Shown here: positions 1 through 11,450 of the stretch, in pieces
How the letters are laid out: every line of letters starts with the position of its first letter
Numbering within the stretch: position 1 is the first letter of the stretch
DNA from: Phlebiopsis flavidoalba
Lineage: Eukaryota; Basidiomycota; Agaricomycetes; Polyporales; Phanerochaetaceae
Direction: 5' to 3'
Length of the DNA: 64,000 nucleotides
Assembly (NCBI GenBank): GCA_035772785.1
Contig: JAOCPU010000030.1
Span: forward strand, 62,001-126,000
The notes under the pieces: model-generated
Seen by the model: only the letters and a program-made list of their open reading frames with translations
Database searches by the model: none
Told to the model about the DNA's origin: nothing
Made by a program: the position numbers and the translations under genes

Positions 1-2128
1 AACAACCCGCTCCGCCCCTCACACACCCCCTGCCACCACCCCTCGTCGAGCTGCTCAATCTCCTCGACCAGTGCGCCTGTCACGAGCGCAGCTCGTTGTC
101 TTCTTGTGCCTGCGCACCACATCAGCCTTTGCGCTCTACGCAGAATATCTGCACCCGCACCTCGTAGTCAAACTGCACGATCGCGCAGATCCCGCGCCCA
201 TTGCACCGGCGCGGTGCGTTTCGTGCGCCTCTGGCTCCGGCTCCGGCGCGGGCTCAGGTTCGAAGGGTGTAGGTGCGCGCACGGGCGCAGCGGGCGGGGG
301 CGGCGGCTGCAAGCGCGTTAGTCTCCTTTTCATGAGTACAGCGAGGGGACTTACCGGCGGGGGGAGGAGGGCGGCGGCGGCGGCGGCGCCTCATACGCCT
401 GCTCTTCCACCGCGACAGGCGCAGCCGGTGGTGGCGGGGGCGGAGGGGGAGGCGGCGGCGGCGGCGGCGCAGCAACTTCGACCACAGGGCGCGTCGCAGC
501 AGGCGGAGGCGGCGGGCGGGGGCGGCGGGGGCTACACACATGAGCACCCAGCCGTTGAAAGAAGCAGCAGCACTCACCGGGACGTACTCCTCCTCAGGCT
601 CACTCCTCCTCCTCTTCCTCCGGCTCAGGCTGCGCGCGCGCGGCGGCATCGGCGGCGGCACGCTCCTCTGCACCACACGCTCTGGCTCCGGCTCTGGCTC
701 TGGCTCTGGCACCCGCGGCACGGGCGGAGGCGGAGGCGTAGCAGCAGCAGCCACAGGCGCACTTCTCTCTGCCACCGGCTCGGGAGGCTTGAAACTCGCC
801 GCCCGACTCCGCTCCCTCCTCCTCCTCCCTCAACACACGCCGCGCCTCCGCCTGCCGCTCGCTCCACGTCAGCCCCTTCTTCACCACCGGCGCCCGCTCC
901 GGTGCAGCAGTAGCTGCAGCTTCGCGCGCCGCGAACGGGGTTGACGAGTTGTTTTCGGTTGGAGCTTTATGGGCGTGTGTACGCTGGTTGTGCCGACCTG
1001 GTGCGATGAGGTCGTCTTTCGGTGGTGGGTTTGGTGGGGATGGAGGAGGGGGGTGGTGCAGGGGCGGCGGGGGGGCTGGAGAGTGTGAGTGGGTGTGGTT
1101 TGGGATATGAAAGAAAGACCTACGGGTGTCGGACGTGCAGAGGTCACAACCGGTGGCCGACTCGCCGCTGGGCGGAGCAGGCCGCGACCACCTTCGGCGG
1201 GGGCGCAACTCTTCCCACGCATCCTCCGGCGCTGCAACTCGGCCCGACGCGACAGGCGGCCTCATCCCCGCCCACGGCCGGCCGTGGCTGCGCTCGGCGG
1301 GGGCGGGCGCGCGCGCAGCTTGCGCAGCGGCACCGCACGCGCAGCAGCCAAGGAGGGAGAAGGTAGCAGCAGGAGAGGGGCGGCGGAATCCGGGAGCGGG
1401 CTTCGCGCGGCGCAGCGCATCGATATCCGGCCGCCCGACGGGGACGTAGTTCGTCACGACGACGGGCGCGATCGGCTCCGCGCGGCGCGGCGCCTCGCGG
1501 TGCTTTTTTTGGTGTGGCGCTGTACTTTGCGCCGAGGCGGCTTCGACGCTGGGGACATCACGTAGTGCTGATGGTGCTACATCCGCCTATTACATTCTCA
1601 GTGAGAAAGGGGAAGGGAGAGAGGGGGGGATGAGGGGGGGCGCACACCTCGTTGCGCGCGGAGGCGGAGGGACGACGTGTGCGCCCTTGAGGAAGGCGGC
1701 GACGGCGGGCGCGTGCGTCGGTGGAAGAGGCCCTTGCGCGCCTCGGGCACGCCGTGTCGACACCCGCACCAGTTTGATCTGCACGAACTTTGGGAGGTCG
1801 CTCTGCGGCTCTCTCAGCACCCACACCACACCCATACACAATAATCACTGACATTCGGGTCTTTGACGCGCGCGAACGCATATTGCATGCTACACTGAGG
1901 TGAGAAGGGGGGAAAGGGGGGAGGGGGAGGAAGGGACGCACCGCCCGTCGGAGAACTCCTCTCGAGCTCCTCGAGCCCGCCGTTGCCGGTCGCTTGCACC
2001 TTTGAGGTCGTTCGAGCCGCGCAATCGTACGTGAAGATCGCCCCAGTCGGATGGACCGTTCGCGTTCAGGCACATCCTGGTACGCCTGCGCAATCTCGCG
2101 GGCTTGATAGGTTTATCTGTAGCGACAT
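1..2128 (-). CDS. ABP1: Abp1/drebrin-type actin-binding protein (ADF-H, Pro/Glu-rich linker, SH3), 3' end outside window, frame-disrupted
   Basis: Expected role: binds F-actin at endocytic patches and recruits partners through SH3. On the minus strand an N-terminus MSLQINLSS near 2128 is followed by AREIAQAYQDV, SDWAIFTYD, ATGNGGLEEL and EEFSDGR, then after an intron QYAFARVKDPN (~1875), LPKFVQI (~1790), GVPEARKGLFH and AVAAFLKGAHVV (~1680). These are the successive blocks of the Abp1 ADF-H domain. NYVPVGRPDIDALR (~1440) is the repeat that follows ADF-H in fungal Abp1. Next comes an acidic Pro/Glu/Arg linker (1350-250) and the start of an SH3 domain, AIVQFDYE (~175) and EEIEQLDEGWWQG (~40), cut by the window edge. 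The blocks lie in different frames, so at least three frameshifts occur inside ADF-H. The family assignment is firm; functionality is doubtful. Confidence 0.85.
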
Positions 2129-2715
2129 GTACCAGCAAAGCCTATATGATGGTGGAAGTGTCTGGTCAAAGAATCGGTGTTACACCTTCTATTTTTTGTT
2201 GTGCCAGCATTTAAGGGTCGCTAGGAGGGCGGCGTTCGTCATATCCTTTATCAAATTAACCCCTATACAATTACCCATACCCACCCCACGGTCAGCAGAA
2301 CTTCCTGACCGTTCGTTGTGCGAACGCGCGACGTCATTAAGCAGCTGATTGCCCTAGATCCGCGCGAGCTCCCCCAACTCCCCCCCTCCGTCTGCTATTT
2401 TATTCACTTCCACGTTTCCTATTCTGCTGTCTGCTTGATTTGTCACTCGCTGCTGCGAACCACACGAACTCGAGTAGCGGTAATCGCACACCGCGGCTGG
2501 GACTGGATTCGGACAGTGATCATGGGGAAGGTGTTCTTTCATCTTGTGTGGGTAGCTGCGCTTAGTAGGTGTGGGCACGCTAATGACTCTGCGCCCCTTC
2601 TTTAGTGCAGCTGGACCCCCGCATCGACCTCCCTCTTTGCGGGCTCCGTAGCAGTGTGAGTCTTTGCGAGGATTTTGAGAAAGGATATTCACAGCTGACA
2701 TTGTGCCCAGGCGTC
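2129..2715. promoter_or_regulatory. Divergent intergenic region between ABP1 (-) and mitochondrial carrier (+)
   Basis: About 590 bases lie between the inferred ABP1 start (2128) and the first carrier-like sequence. It should hold both promoters. I see no convincing TATA box or known motif. The short open frames here do not resemble proteins I know. Confidence 0.35.
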
Positions 2716-3962
2716 TTGGTGGCAGCACTCACTGTAGGCTGTTCCATTCGACACGGGTCAGTTCACGGCCGCGACTCTGATCCCACAGGCCCTCCACCGT
2801 GCTGAAAAACCTAGTCCAAGGTCCGCCTGCACAGAAACCCGTGCCATGGCGCGCCGCTACCGCTTCGCGTGTCTGCACGCCTTTCGCCACCATCGTCCGC
2901 GAGTGAGCGCGTCCGCGGGGGCTCTACCGCGGCATCCTCTCGCCCCTGGCACGACCCACCCTCCGTTTTTTTTTTTTGTATCTAACCCGCCGTTCGCTGC
3001 GCTGACCTAGTATCCCCCAGCTCACCGTCGCGCCCCCTCAACGGCGTCGTCTTCGCGTCCTACCGCTTCTTCCTCAAGATCCAGCTCGACCACGCAGACC
3101 GCAGCCCACGCTCCCGCAGGTCGTCCTCGCCTGGCACAGCCTGCGGCGTCCTCGCCTCGTTCGTACGTCCCCCTCTCCCCCCTTCTCCCTCCCTAACCCA
3201 CAAAAACAGCATCGTCACCGCGCTTTCCACGGAACCTCATAAAAATCCAAACAAACACAGTCCCTCCCCGTGCCCGCGGGTTCCCCCTGGGCCACTCCCC
3301 CCCCGCCGCACCCGGCCCCGATCGGCACCGTCGCGCGCGCCATCGTGCGCGCGCACGGCCCGCGCGGGCTCGCGCGCTTGGCAATGCTCCCCACCGCGTC
3401 CGCACCGCTTGTACCTCCCGTTTCCCTTTTCCCTTTTTTTTCTTTGAGACCTTAGGTGTCGGCGCGTACTTTGGCGTGTACGAGGGCGTGCTCGCCGACG
3501 CTGCCGCCGCGCGAGGCGCCGCACGCGCACTCGAGCGAGGCGAGTCTTGTTTATACTGCGCCGTTCTTTTTTTTTTTTTTTTTTTTCGCGCGCGCGCCAC
3601 GCGGTACCCCGCGCTCGCTGCTCGCGTTTTTTTCCTCTGTCGCGTTGCGCGGGGCGTCGCGAGCTGGGTCGTCACGGTTTCCGTTTGATGTGGTCAAGAC
3701 GCGCGTGCAGCCCCCCGAGTAGTTTGAGTAGGGGAAGCGAGAATCCGTATCGCACGATGTGGTCCACCATCGTGCATTCGTACCGCCAGGAGGGCCTCTC
3801 TGGGGTGTTTTTTCATGGGCTTTGATAGCCGACGCTTATAAGGTGCGTGTTGGCGTGTTCTGTGAGAGGCCCCTGTGCTGAGAGGTGCGTAGGGCTGGTC
3901 CCGGTGAATTATGGTCACGTTTGCGACGTTTTGAGACCATCGCGCACGCGCTGTCGACGTAG
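2716..3962 (+). CDS. Mitochondrial carrier (SLC25 family), intron-rich, frame-disrupted
   Basis: An inner-membrane solute carrier built of three ~100-residue repeats. Visible blocks in order: PFATIVRE and RGLYRGILSPLA (~2880-2950); after an intron APLNGVVFASYRFFLKIQL (~3030-3090); TVARAIVRAHGPRGL (~3330); GAYFGVYEGVLADAAAARG (~3460); ARGVASWVV next to DVVKTRVQ (~3650-3710), the Px[DE]xx[KR] signature of the last repeat; NPYRTMWSTIVHSYRQEG and GVFFHGL (~3740-3825), then PTLIR. The C-terminus after the last intron reads VTFATF, then ETIAHALST with stop at 3960-3962; one extra T in the TTTT run at ~3950 separates the two parts. A 20-base T run (3567-3586) lies in an intron. The repeat pattern resembles acylcarnitine/amino-acid carriers, but the substrate cannot be named. 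The 5' end is not defined. Confidence 0.8.
3567..3586 (+). repeat. Poly-T tract in a carrier intron
   Basis: Twenty consecutive T, probably the polypyrimidine tract of an intron between the GVYEGVLAD exon and the GVASWVV exon. Confidence 0.8.
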
Positions 3963-4984
3963 AGGGACACACGGATCCTACACGCATCAGTCTATTCACA
4001 ATAATCTAGTACAGGCAACTTAATTGACAGCTTGCTTTGGCACCTTCTAAACCAGGTAGTCTTCACTGCGCCCGCGCGCGCACGCTCCTCTGAGCTGTTG
4101 TTCGCTGCCCGGTGGGCGATTCGGTCCGCTTCGCGCGCTCGGAGCACCCCGCCCTGGTGCGCACACCCGGCTAGCGGATCTGCGGGGCGGACTCCGCGAC
4201 CCGATGCGACAAGAGCACCCGGCTGCGATTATTCCGCGCCAAGCTGGACGCGCATATCGGCCTGGCTGGACGTGCGGAGACGTCATCCTTACATACGTGG
4301 CGAGAGTGCCAGGCTACCCATTGCGTACCCAAACTCGGCCGGACCGGACATGCGGGGTAACCCAACATGCGACAAGCGCACCAGGCCGGCCACAACCCGC
4401 CCCAAGCTGGATACGCGTGCGGGTGGTTCCTACTCAAGACGACGGCAAGCGGCCAGCCAAGCGAGAGTACCAGGCTACCGTTGTCCGCTGGACCTGCATG
4501 GTGGTGGTTTGCTGGGTGCCGTCCTAGCATATCCAGCGGCTCTGGATTCGCGCCCATAGTGCGTTCTGTACTTTCAAAGCGGATCCCTTTCGTGTACGAC
4601 TGCAATACTGCGCAGAGTGATAGTCGTTGGAAACAGGTGCGCCGGATACGCGGTTTTGAGCTGCTAGACCGCGCAGTCTGTGTCCGGGTTTGACCTCTTG
4701 TGTGCTGCACGCCACGGTGAGCGACCTCTGTCTGCTTGGTCGCCTACCCGTGAGATCGACGAACTCGTGGCTTCTGCTGAAATCTTCTAGCCAGTAGATG
4801 ATAGCCGACGCAGCGTCTTCGGCATAAGTATCAGAACAAGGAGGCGAGTTCGGGGACGCTTTCAAACCAGGGGCGGAAATTATGAAAGCGAAATTACATA
4901 GTGTCGTGGCAAATATAGGTGCACACATCTCCCACGAAAACCGACGCGAGTGCATTTTCGCGAAGTGGAAACCAGGATTCGTCG
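3963..4984. other. Intergenic, contains a two-copy 162-bp tandem repeat
   Basis: No recognisable gene. The only structure seen is the tandem repeat at 4204-4530; open frames here are overlapping and composition-driven. Confidence 0.5.
4204..4530 (+). repeat. Tandem repeat, two diverged copies of ~162 bp
   Basis: ATGCGACAAG at 4204 recurs at 4367 (period 163), and CGAGAGT.CCAGGCTACC at 4301 recurs at 4462 (period 161). Between these anchors CCAAGCTGGA is also shared. The copies differ by substitutions and small indels. Confidence 0.75.
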
Positions 4985-6930
4985 TTCGATGGAACGGCAT
5001 CACCACGAATGATGACCCCCGCTCACGAGAATACTGTGGAGGGTTCATCGACACCAGCCGTGCTCGTGAAAGGCACTGGGTACTCAACTCGCTGCCCGTG
5101 CAGAACGTGCTCGCGTCGCTGGCGAGCCAAGTCGCGGACGCCGCGTAGCTCGTTCTGGTCGGCCAAGGCGGCCCATGGGGTTCTCGCTGGCCCATTTTTC
5201 TAATAGGTCCGGCTGCAGTGTCCGGTCACAAGTATGCGGCGGTCAAGCTGGCCGGTCGCCCGCGTTTCGTAGTGGATTTGAGTCTATAGTCATTTTTCAA
5301 GTAGTACGGGGAAGACGCACCTCGTGTAGATATATCCTGGACCTCAAGCTGTTTTCACACAGATCTGTTGAGGGGGCCAGCTCGCACGCCATGCTGAGGG
5401 CCATCTGCAGGACTGCGGACTTGGACGTGTTGTACGATATCCACGCGTTGTCCTATGAAGTGTCTCGTCGCATCAGACCCACAGCGAAGAAAACGATCGC
5501 GGCGTTTCGCACCTTGAGCGTGATGGCTGCCCACTCATGCTCGCACGATGAGAATGATGCTGCCCGCCGTTCTTGAACCTTGCCATTTGCGTGGCCAGCG
5601 GCTTGTGCGGTGAATAGGACACCGTTCACGTTGACGTCCATCACTACAAAAACGCTCACAATTATGGACCCATTGCTCGTGATTTATGAAGCCGAATGGC
5701 ATACCTCGCGGAATTCTGGATGGCGGGGTACTCGCTAAGCCAGCTGATGTGGTTCTTCAAGATCCCCGCAGCTAGCAATGCAGGTGTCTAGACGACCCTC
5801 CCTATCCCCAATAATCTTTCCCGATCTTCCACATTCGCTCCTAGACGCGAGTATCCACAGTTAGGACACGGACGCACCGGAGATTGGGCCTGTTCGCATA
5901 CGCACCTGGTCAGTCACGTTCGCACTGATGTATTCCAACCTCCCCGCGCCTCCTTTCCCCGTCATCCTAGCTGCGAAATCGCGGCGCCTTCGACCACTCT
6001 TCGGAGGGCTCCTTCGGCGGAGATCGACGCAGTAGACCGCTCCGCGAGTCTCCTCTCTCGGCCTCGATCAGCCCCAACGCCATCTCAAGCCCGAGCCCGC
6101 GGTTTCGCCCGAGACGAGAGCAACGCGGTCCGCGATTATTTTCGCGAGAAACTCTGTGATGATGGAGAATAGCGTTTGGGGGTTGGCGCAGGGTCGCGGT
6201 AGATTATCAGTGGTTCCGCGGTCTGGATTAGCATTTTCTGGTCTAGATGTACTGTTTATACTTAGAGGAGTGCTTGATGCGCGGCCGTCACTCCGATTAG
6301 GGCCGTACGACGGCTGCCACTGCACCCGTCTTGGGCTGATTGTCGACGTTCGCGATGGGGATGTCTCCACGGCAGGCGGTACTTTTTGTACTTGTGGCGC
6401 GCGGGCCGGTGCCTGAGGGCGTTGGCCCTCGGCCTTCCCAAAGAGCCGACCTGAGTAGGTTTGTTATACGCGGCGACAGCTGCGCGTGTGAGTGAATGCA
6501 GAGTCATCGACAGTGAGCTGTGGTCGGGAGTATGAATGTGCCCTAGGGAGCTAAGCCGGCAAAGAGCAGTCCATTTAATGCTGTTGCACTCCCATCGAGC
6601 ATCGTGGGAGGGATCCATTGAAGCGAGGGTCACGAGTTTCTGCGTTAGACGTGATGGTTAGCGGGCCAACCAATGTGAGCGACGAGAACCTCTACCAACC
6701 CCCCACACCACCACGTCATGAACCGCATGACGCCTCCACAGAGCTTCTGTCGTTAAACACGAGCATATGAATTTAAATAATATTCACGGATGACGTGGTT
6801 CCACCAAACCGTGTCATACGCTCGTCCCATCTTCCAGACGCATCATTCGCGCATAGGGTCAGCCGAGATTGAAGGGGTTCAGAAGTATAAAACCACGTAC
6901 ATGCCACCACCTGAGTTTGAGCTCAGGATT
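4985..6930 (+). repeat. Segmental duplication unit 1 (SDR copy 1 with flanks)
   Basis: Collinear with 9530-11450. Shared anchors include CACCGTTCACGTTGACGTCC (5620 and 10140), CTTGGGCTGATTGTCGAC (6330 and 10803), GAATGCAGAGTCATCGACAG (6494 and 10961) and GGGTCAGCCGAG near both right ends. The whole dehydrogenase gene and its upstream region were duplicated in the same orientation. Confidence 0.85.
5000..6507 (-). CDS. Short-chain dehydrogenase/reductase, mitochondrial-type leader, copy 1, frame-disrupted
   Basis: NAD(P)-dependent oxidoreductase of the classical SDR family, closest in feel to fungal mannitol/arabinitol/xylulose-type SDRs. The start MTLHSLTRAA (6507) opens an Arg/Ser/Ala-rich leader without acidic residues, typical of a mitochondrial presequence. 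Then come TLFS...EF, DRVALVSG (Rossmann start, ~6120), GLIEAE, EPSEEWSKA, RLEYISANVTDQ (~5910) with a GTGCGT intron donor, MDVNVNGVLFTAQAAG (~5640), SYNTSKSAVLQMALSMACEL (active-site Y-x3-K, ~5420), LGRPDELRGV and ATWLASDASTFCTGS (~5090). A last intron ending CAG leads to ILVSGGHHSW and a stop at 5000. Several frameshifts separate these blocks and the glycine-rich motif is damaged. The substrate is unknown. Confidence 0.82.
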
Positions 6931-6988
6931 ACAATGAAAAAAGACATTCTGATTGAGTATTGTTGTGGAGATTAATTGGTACATGTAT
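6508..6988. other. Intergenic between SDR copy 1 and F-box gene
   Basis: Upstream region of SDR copy 1, shared in part (to ~6930) with the upstream region of copy 2. No gene seen. Confidence 0.5.
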
Positions 6989-8795
6989 CATTTAAAATAA
7001 CTTGAAACTCTTTTGCACGATGAAGCATGAACATTACCACGGGAAGTCGTCGTCGTGTGGTAATAGAGGTCTTCCGCATCAAGAAGACCGTCATAATAGT
7101 CTTCCTCCTCCGAGTCCTCCTCCAAGTCCTCTTCATCGTCGATCCAATCCTCTACCTCGTCCCACTCCAGCTCTTTGACCAGAGGACTGAGGTCGTCCTT
7201 GTCATCGCTGGAAAAAGTTCATAGCGCGCTTGATTATCAGACGTTCGATACCCCGTCGTGACTTCTTTCGAGCCGTGAGCATCTGCGTGCACTTGTCCAT
7301 AGTATTCCCCTCGTCTTCTTGTTCCTCATAATCGCGGAACATGATGTTGATTAGGCGAAGAATTTTGAGTTTTTGGCAGCGGTTTATGCCTCCCTTCTTC
7401 TTCTTGCCCTTCGGAAGAAAGCGCTGTACTAACGCATCGGAAATGTCGTCGAGCCCCTGTTGAACCGTGAGTTCACGCACGTTGGGCAGGCCAGCAAACG
7501 TGAGAAACCACGTCTGAACACCATGCATTTCATAGCTGGGTGCACGAATGACGAGCGACTGGACTTGATCCAAGGGAAGTGGAGTAAGAGCGGATGAAAG
7601 CTGGGCAGAAGAGCCGGGAAGAAGGGAGAGCGAAAACTGGGGCTTGGGGTTTGTGATACGGAAATCATTCCGCGGGTGATTAAGGTCGACGACATTGTTC
7701 CAAAGGTGAATCTGAGTTGAGGAGTAGAACAGGGTGTGGAGAGGAAGTATGGTAGATGAAGAGCTGGTTCCCGAAGCTTCGACACATAGGCCGAGGTAAT
7801 GTTAAGCAGGCTATCACTTGAGACTACCCTGCAGGAAATGTCGACTGAGGCTGTAGGGAGGGATATTGATTGGTGTTGCAGAAGGAATGCACAACTGTCT
7901 GAAGGAGCGAATAAGATGAAGGTTTGAAGAGCAGAAAGAGTGACATAGTGGTCCAGTTGGGGGAAATTTGCTTCGAGCAATGGTGAGAGAACGTTGCTTA
8001 GATGAAGATGTTCAAGCAAAGGCATGCCTTCCAAGATCTTTAACACCTGTCCAAAGTCGGTAGACTTGAGTTCCGTTGGTAACATAAAGGGTAAGTGAGT
8101 CTGGGAACCACTGAATACGAGACGAGTCAATGAGTGTCGGAGGAGAGGAGACGTCCAGGAGAAGCGGGTTCGGTTGAGTTCGAGGCGAGTTAGCTTTGGC
8201 ATGGCTATGTTCTCCAAGATTGCGGACAGAGATTGTTCGATTGGCCCAAGGTGATGATCGCCGCCGGTGATGGAAAGCGACGATAGCAGTGGCGCAACGG
8301 AGGCAGGGTTCACAAGTTTCGGCGAGGCGGTATACAGGCTGTCGTGCATGGTAAGTGATTCAATGCGCTGTAGCTCTTGGAAGACAAAAGTCAAGATTTT
8401 CTTGGCGGTCCTTATGGTCACTTGACAGGAAGGGGTGCTCGACCGTCAAGGGGGCCTGCTTGGAGCGTGATAGCATTTCGCGCGTCCATTCCAGCCCATA
8501 TGCAGTGAATCTACTCCATAGCCTTGGTGTAGACAGCGAAATATCTCGCCAAAGGTGGCAGACGTGGGCAATTTGAATCCACCGTTTAGAACGGTACGGC
8601 AGCGCCTCTGGCATTCTTCCGCTCATATTCGTCCAATGAAGGAAGATTTCGCTCAGAATTTCGAGGAGGGAGGCGATTGATATCAGCAAGATCGTTCAGA
8701 CGACGCGTCTTCTCGATAATATGGGCCTTGTGCGCGTCGATCTCCGCCTGTAGGACTCGTCGTGCGCGGTCGAGCTCTGAGAGCTTGTCCTTCAA
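6989..8795 (-). CDS. F-box-like protein with coiled-coil start and acidic tail
   Basis: Probable substrate adaptor of an SCF ubiquitin ligase. The start at 8795 gives a charged helix (KLSELDRARRVLQAEID, then IIEKTRRLNDLADIN), then the F-box: INRLPP, SEIFLHW, WIQIAHVCHLWRDISLSTPR and LWSRF (~8690-8510), then EWTREMLSRSKQAPL. After a frameshift near 8400 comes a 330-residue stretch of leucine-rich, LRR-like repeats (LQRIESLTM, LLSSLSITGGDHH, MPLLEHLHLSNVL). A further shift near 7600 leads to LDQVQSLVIRAPSYEM, PNVRELTVQQGLDD and ERLIIKRAMNFF. The tail, in another frame at ~7200-7080, is strongly acidic (LVKELEWDEVEDW, then EEDLEEDSEEED). About 590 residues, usual for mushroom F-box-like proteins. 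Three or more frame changes. Confidence 0.82.
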
Positions 8796-9529
8796 GGTCA
8801 GGAGGAGGTTCGATGGGTCTTAATGACGCGTAAAGCGCGCTCAGAATGGGTCTAGTATATTGAAAATGAGAACGACCACCTGGCTAGACCACGACTTGGA
8901 CTAATGCTATCTAGTCCTTGCTACTCAGTGATGTGCTTCCCAGACTGCCACAACCTCACAATACGACTATGGGGGTCGCGTTATGAAGAAGTCTGGATAT
9001 CTGGTCATTAGCATTTGAGACGGTCATAGATATGGCAGAGCTTACTTATCAGCGTTCAACCAATTTCGAGAACGGGTTCAAATGCGACTCCAAGTTTCAG
9101 ACGAAGATGAAAGTCATTTGTCAGAGGGCATCGGAAGGCGGAAATGATGGTCAGCGCTCCGCGTTTAAATTATTCTACCCATAATTAAGGTAGCGCTCGC
9201 TGGCGTTATGCACGATAGCACGACCGTTGAATATTAGTCGTGCTTGATTCTAGTGGCCCAGCGCAGTTCATAGAGGACTAACAACGTATTTTTTTCATTC
9301 CTTGAGCTTTCCGATGTATGTGCAACTCGCAAGTGCTTCACCAGCCAACTGTCAAAAAACACCATGGAGGGACCAACGGAGGAACGTAGAGATTTCAATT
9401 GAGCACGGAAGTGATGAATCCAAATGTTCGTAAAATGAAATATTGTTTTGACCCAGTTACAGACTTTTACATTCTTATCTCAAAGAGAAGATGCGATCTC
9501 GTGAGTAACAATACGCTTGAGTAGAATGA
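8796..9529. other. Intergenic, nothing recognised
   Basis: AT-richer stretch between the F-box gene start and the second SDR unit. No protein-like frame or repeat stood out. Confidence 0.5.
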
Positions 9530-11450
9530 ATCGCTCATTGAAGCGGTATCACCATGAGTGATGCCCCCCGCTTTACAAGAATACTGTAAAGACTGCATTG
9601 AATTCAATGCTCGCGAAAGGCTATGAAAACTTACTCGCTACCAGTGCAGAAAGAACTCGCGTCGCTAGCAAGCCAAGTCGCGACGCCGCGTAACTCATCC
9701 GGTCGACCAAGGCGGCCCATAGGGTTTCGCTGGCCCCATTTTTCTAACAGGTTGGGCTGCGCGTCCGAGTATGCAGCAGTCAATCTAAAATGGCCATTTG
9801 AGGATTTCTTTCAATGCTTTACCCTTGATTAAGTACCAAAAACGCACCTTGTGTAGATATATCCTGGACTCAAGCTATTCACACGGATTCTTTTAGATGC
9901 CAGCTCGCACGCCATGCTGCGTGTCATCTGTAAGACCGCAGACTTGGATGTGTTGTAAGATATACAGGCATGATCCTATGAAATATCACTGCATGAGCTT
10001 TATTTCGTGAGAAATCATAATGGCGTCTTCGTACTTTTATTCGTGAGGCTTCCACTTATGCTTGCAATGAGGAATAATACTGCCGCCCGTTCTTGAAACC
10101 TCTCCATTTGTTGACCAGCAGCTTGTGCGGTGAATAGGACACCGTTCACGTTGACGTCCATCACCTACAAAACGCCAAATGGACCATTGCTCGTGATTAA
10201 TGAAGCCGAAGGCATACCTCGCGGAATTCGGGTGCGGGATACTCCAAGCAGTGATTGGGTTCTTCAAGACCCCTGCGGCAGCGATGCAGGTGTCTAGACG
10301 ACCCTCCTTGTCCCCGATCTCTTTTCGATTTTCCACATTCGCGCCTAAACACAAGTCATCCTCACTTAGACACGAGCACCACTAGACAATGGTAACGCGC
10401 ACCTGGTCAGTCACGTTTGCGCTGATGTACTCCAATCTTCCCTCGCCTCCTTTGTTCGTCATCTTGGCCGCGAAATCGCGCGCCTTCGACCACTCCTCGG
10501 AGGGCTCCTTCGGGAGATCGACGCAGTAGACCGCACGTGAGCCCGTGCGGCCTCAATCAATCCCAACGCCATCTCGAGACCGAGGCCTCGGCGCGGTTCT
10601 CCACCCGAGACGATGAGCGACACCGGTCTGTGAAGCGAGAACTCGTGAGAGAATAGCGTGGGCGTCGGATGCGGGGTCTCATGAGCGATTTGTCAGTAGT
10701 CTGGACACCCATGGACTCGTGATATCGCCTGAAGTACCGTCAGAAGAGTGCTTGAGCGCAGCAGTTACTCCGATGGGACCATACGACGGCTGGAACTCCC
10801 GTCTTGGGCTGATTGTCGACGGACTATATTTTATGGGGATGTCCACACACGGCGGCAGTGTACTTGGGTGCGCACGACTGATGCGAATGCGTTTGCCCTC
10901 GACCTTCCCAAAGCCGCTGACCGGCGCTGTGGTACATGGCGATTAGCTGCGCGCGTGAGTGAATGCAGAGTCATCGACAGCGAGCGTGGTCGGGGTACGA
11001 ATGGGACTAGGAAAGCTAGGCTAGAAGGATCTCTTAATGCTAGAATTTGCACCATCAAGTGTCGTGCGATGGAACCATGGAAGCCATAGTCACGAGTTTC
11101 TGCACTAGACCGTGAGTTAACGGGTCCAGCCAATGTGACCAATGAGAACATCCAACTCACCCGCTACGTCCTGAGCCGCATGATGATTCACAGCGCCTCT
11201 GTAATCCAACGCTGTCGTATACTGAAATGCACGCAGCGCACGGGTAACCAAAACGTGCCGTACACCCGTCCCGTTTTGGCGACGAGTTCTCTTACACGAA
11301 GATCTCTCGTTGACCTCGTTAGCTCTCTTTCGACGATTTGTATCGCATTGAGCGCCACAACTACATTCATTACGCTGGACGGAAAGTGACAGGGTCAGCC
11401 GAGAGAGCGAAATTCGAAAGTCAGAAGACAGATCCATGCCGCCACCATCT
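9530..11450 (+). repeat. Segmental duplication unit 2 (SDR copy 2 with flanks)
   Basis: Collinear with 4985-6930. Relative to unit 1 many differences are C to T or G to A, for example the segment at 9925-9995 against 5400-5465 and at 10340-10355 against 5842-5850, several of them at CpG sites. Confidence 0.85.
9549..10974 (-). CDS. Short-chain dehydrogenase/reductase, mitochondrial-type leader, copy 2, frame-disrupted
   Basis: Paralogue of the SDR at 5000-6507, with the same exon pattern. Start MTLHSLTRAA (10974), Arg/Ser/Ala-rich leader (ALGRSRANAFASVVR), SPRREFQPSYGPIGVTAALK, LIVSGG and RRGLGLEMALGLIEAA (NAD(P)-binding GxGxG-type region, ~10600-10560), EPSEEWSKARDFAAKMT in shifted frame, LEYISANVTDQ (~10410), GDKEGRLDTCIAAAG (~10300), MDVNVNGVLFTAQAAG (~10160). 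The YNTSK active-site segment near 9950 is damaged by substitutions, then ATWLASDASSFCTGS (~9660) and, after the last intron, GGHHSW before a stop at 9549. One extra G in the GGGGGG run at ~9560 breaks the last exon. Early coding is better kept than in copy 1; the 3' half is more AT-shifted. Confidence 0.8.

Noticed and set aside
71..944. Long plus-strand Ala/Gly/Arg/Pro-rich open frames
   Set aside because: They are antisense shadows of the Pro/Glu-rich linker of ABP1; GC-rich triplet repeats keep all frames open.
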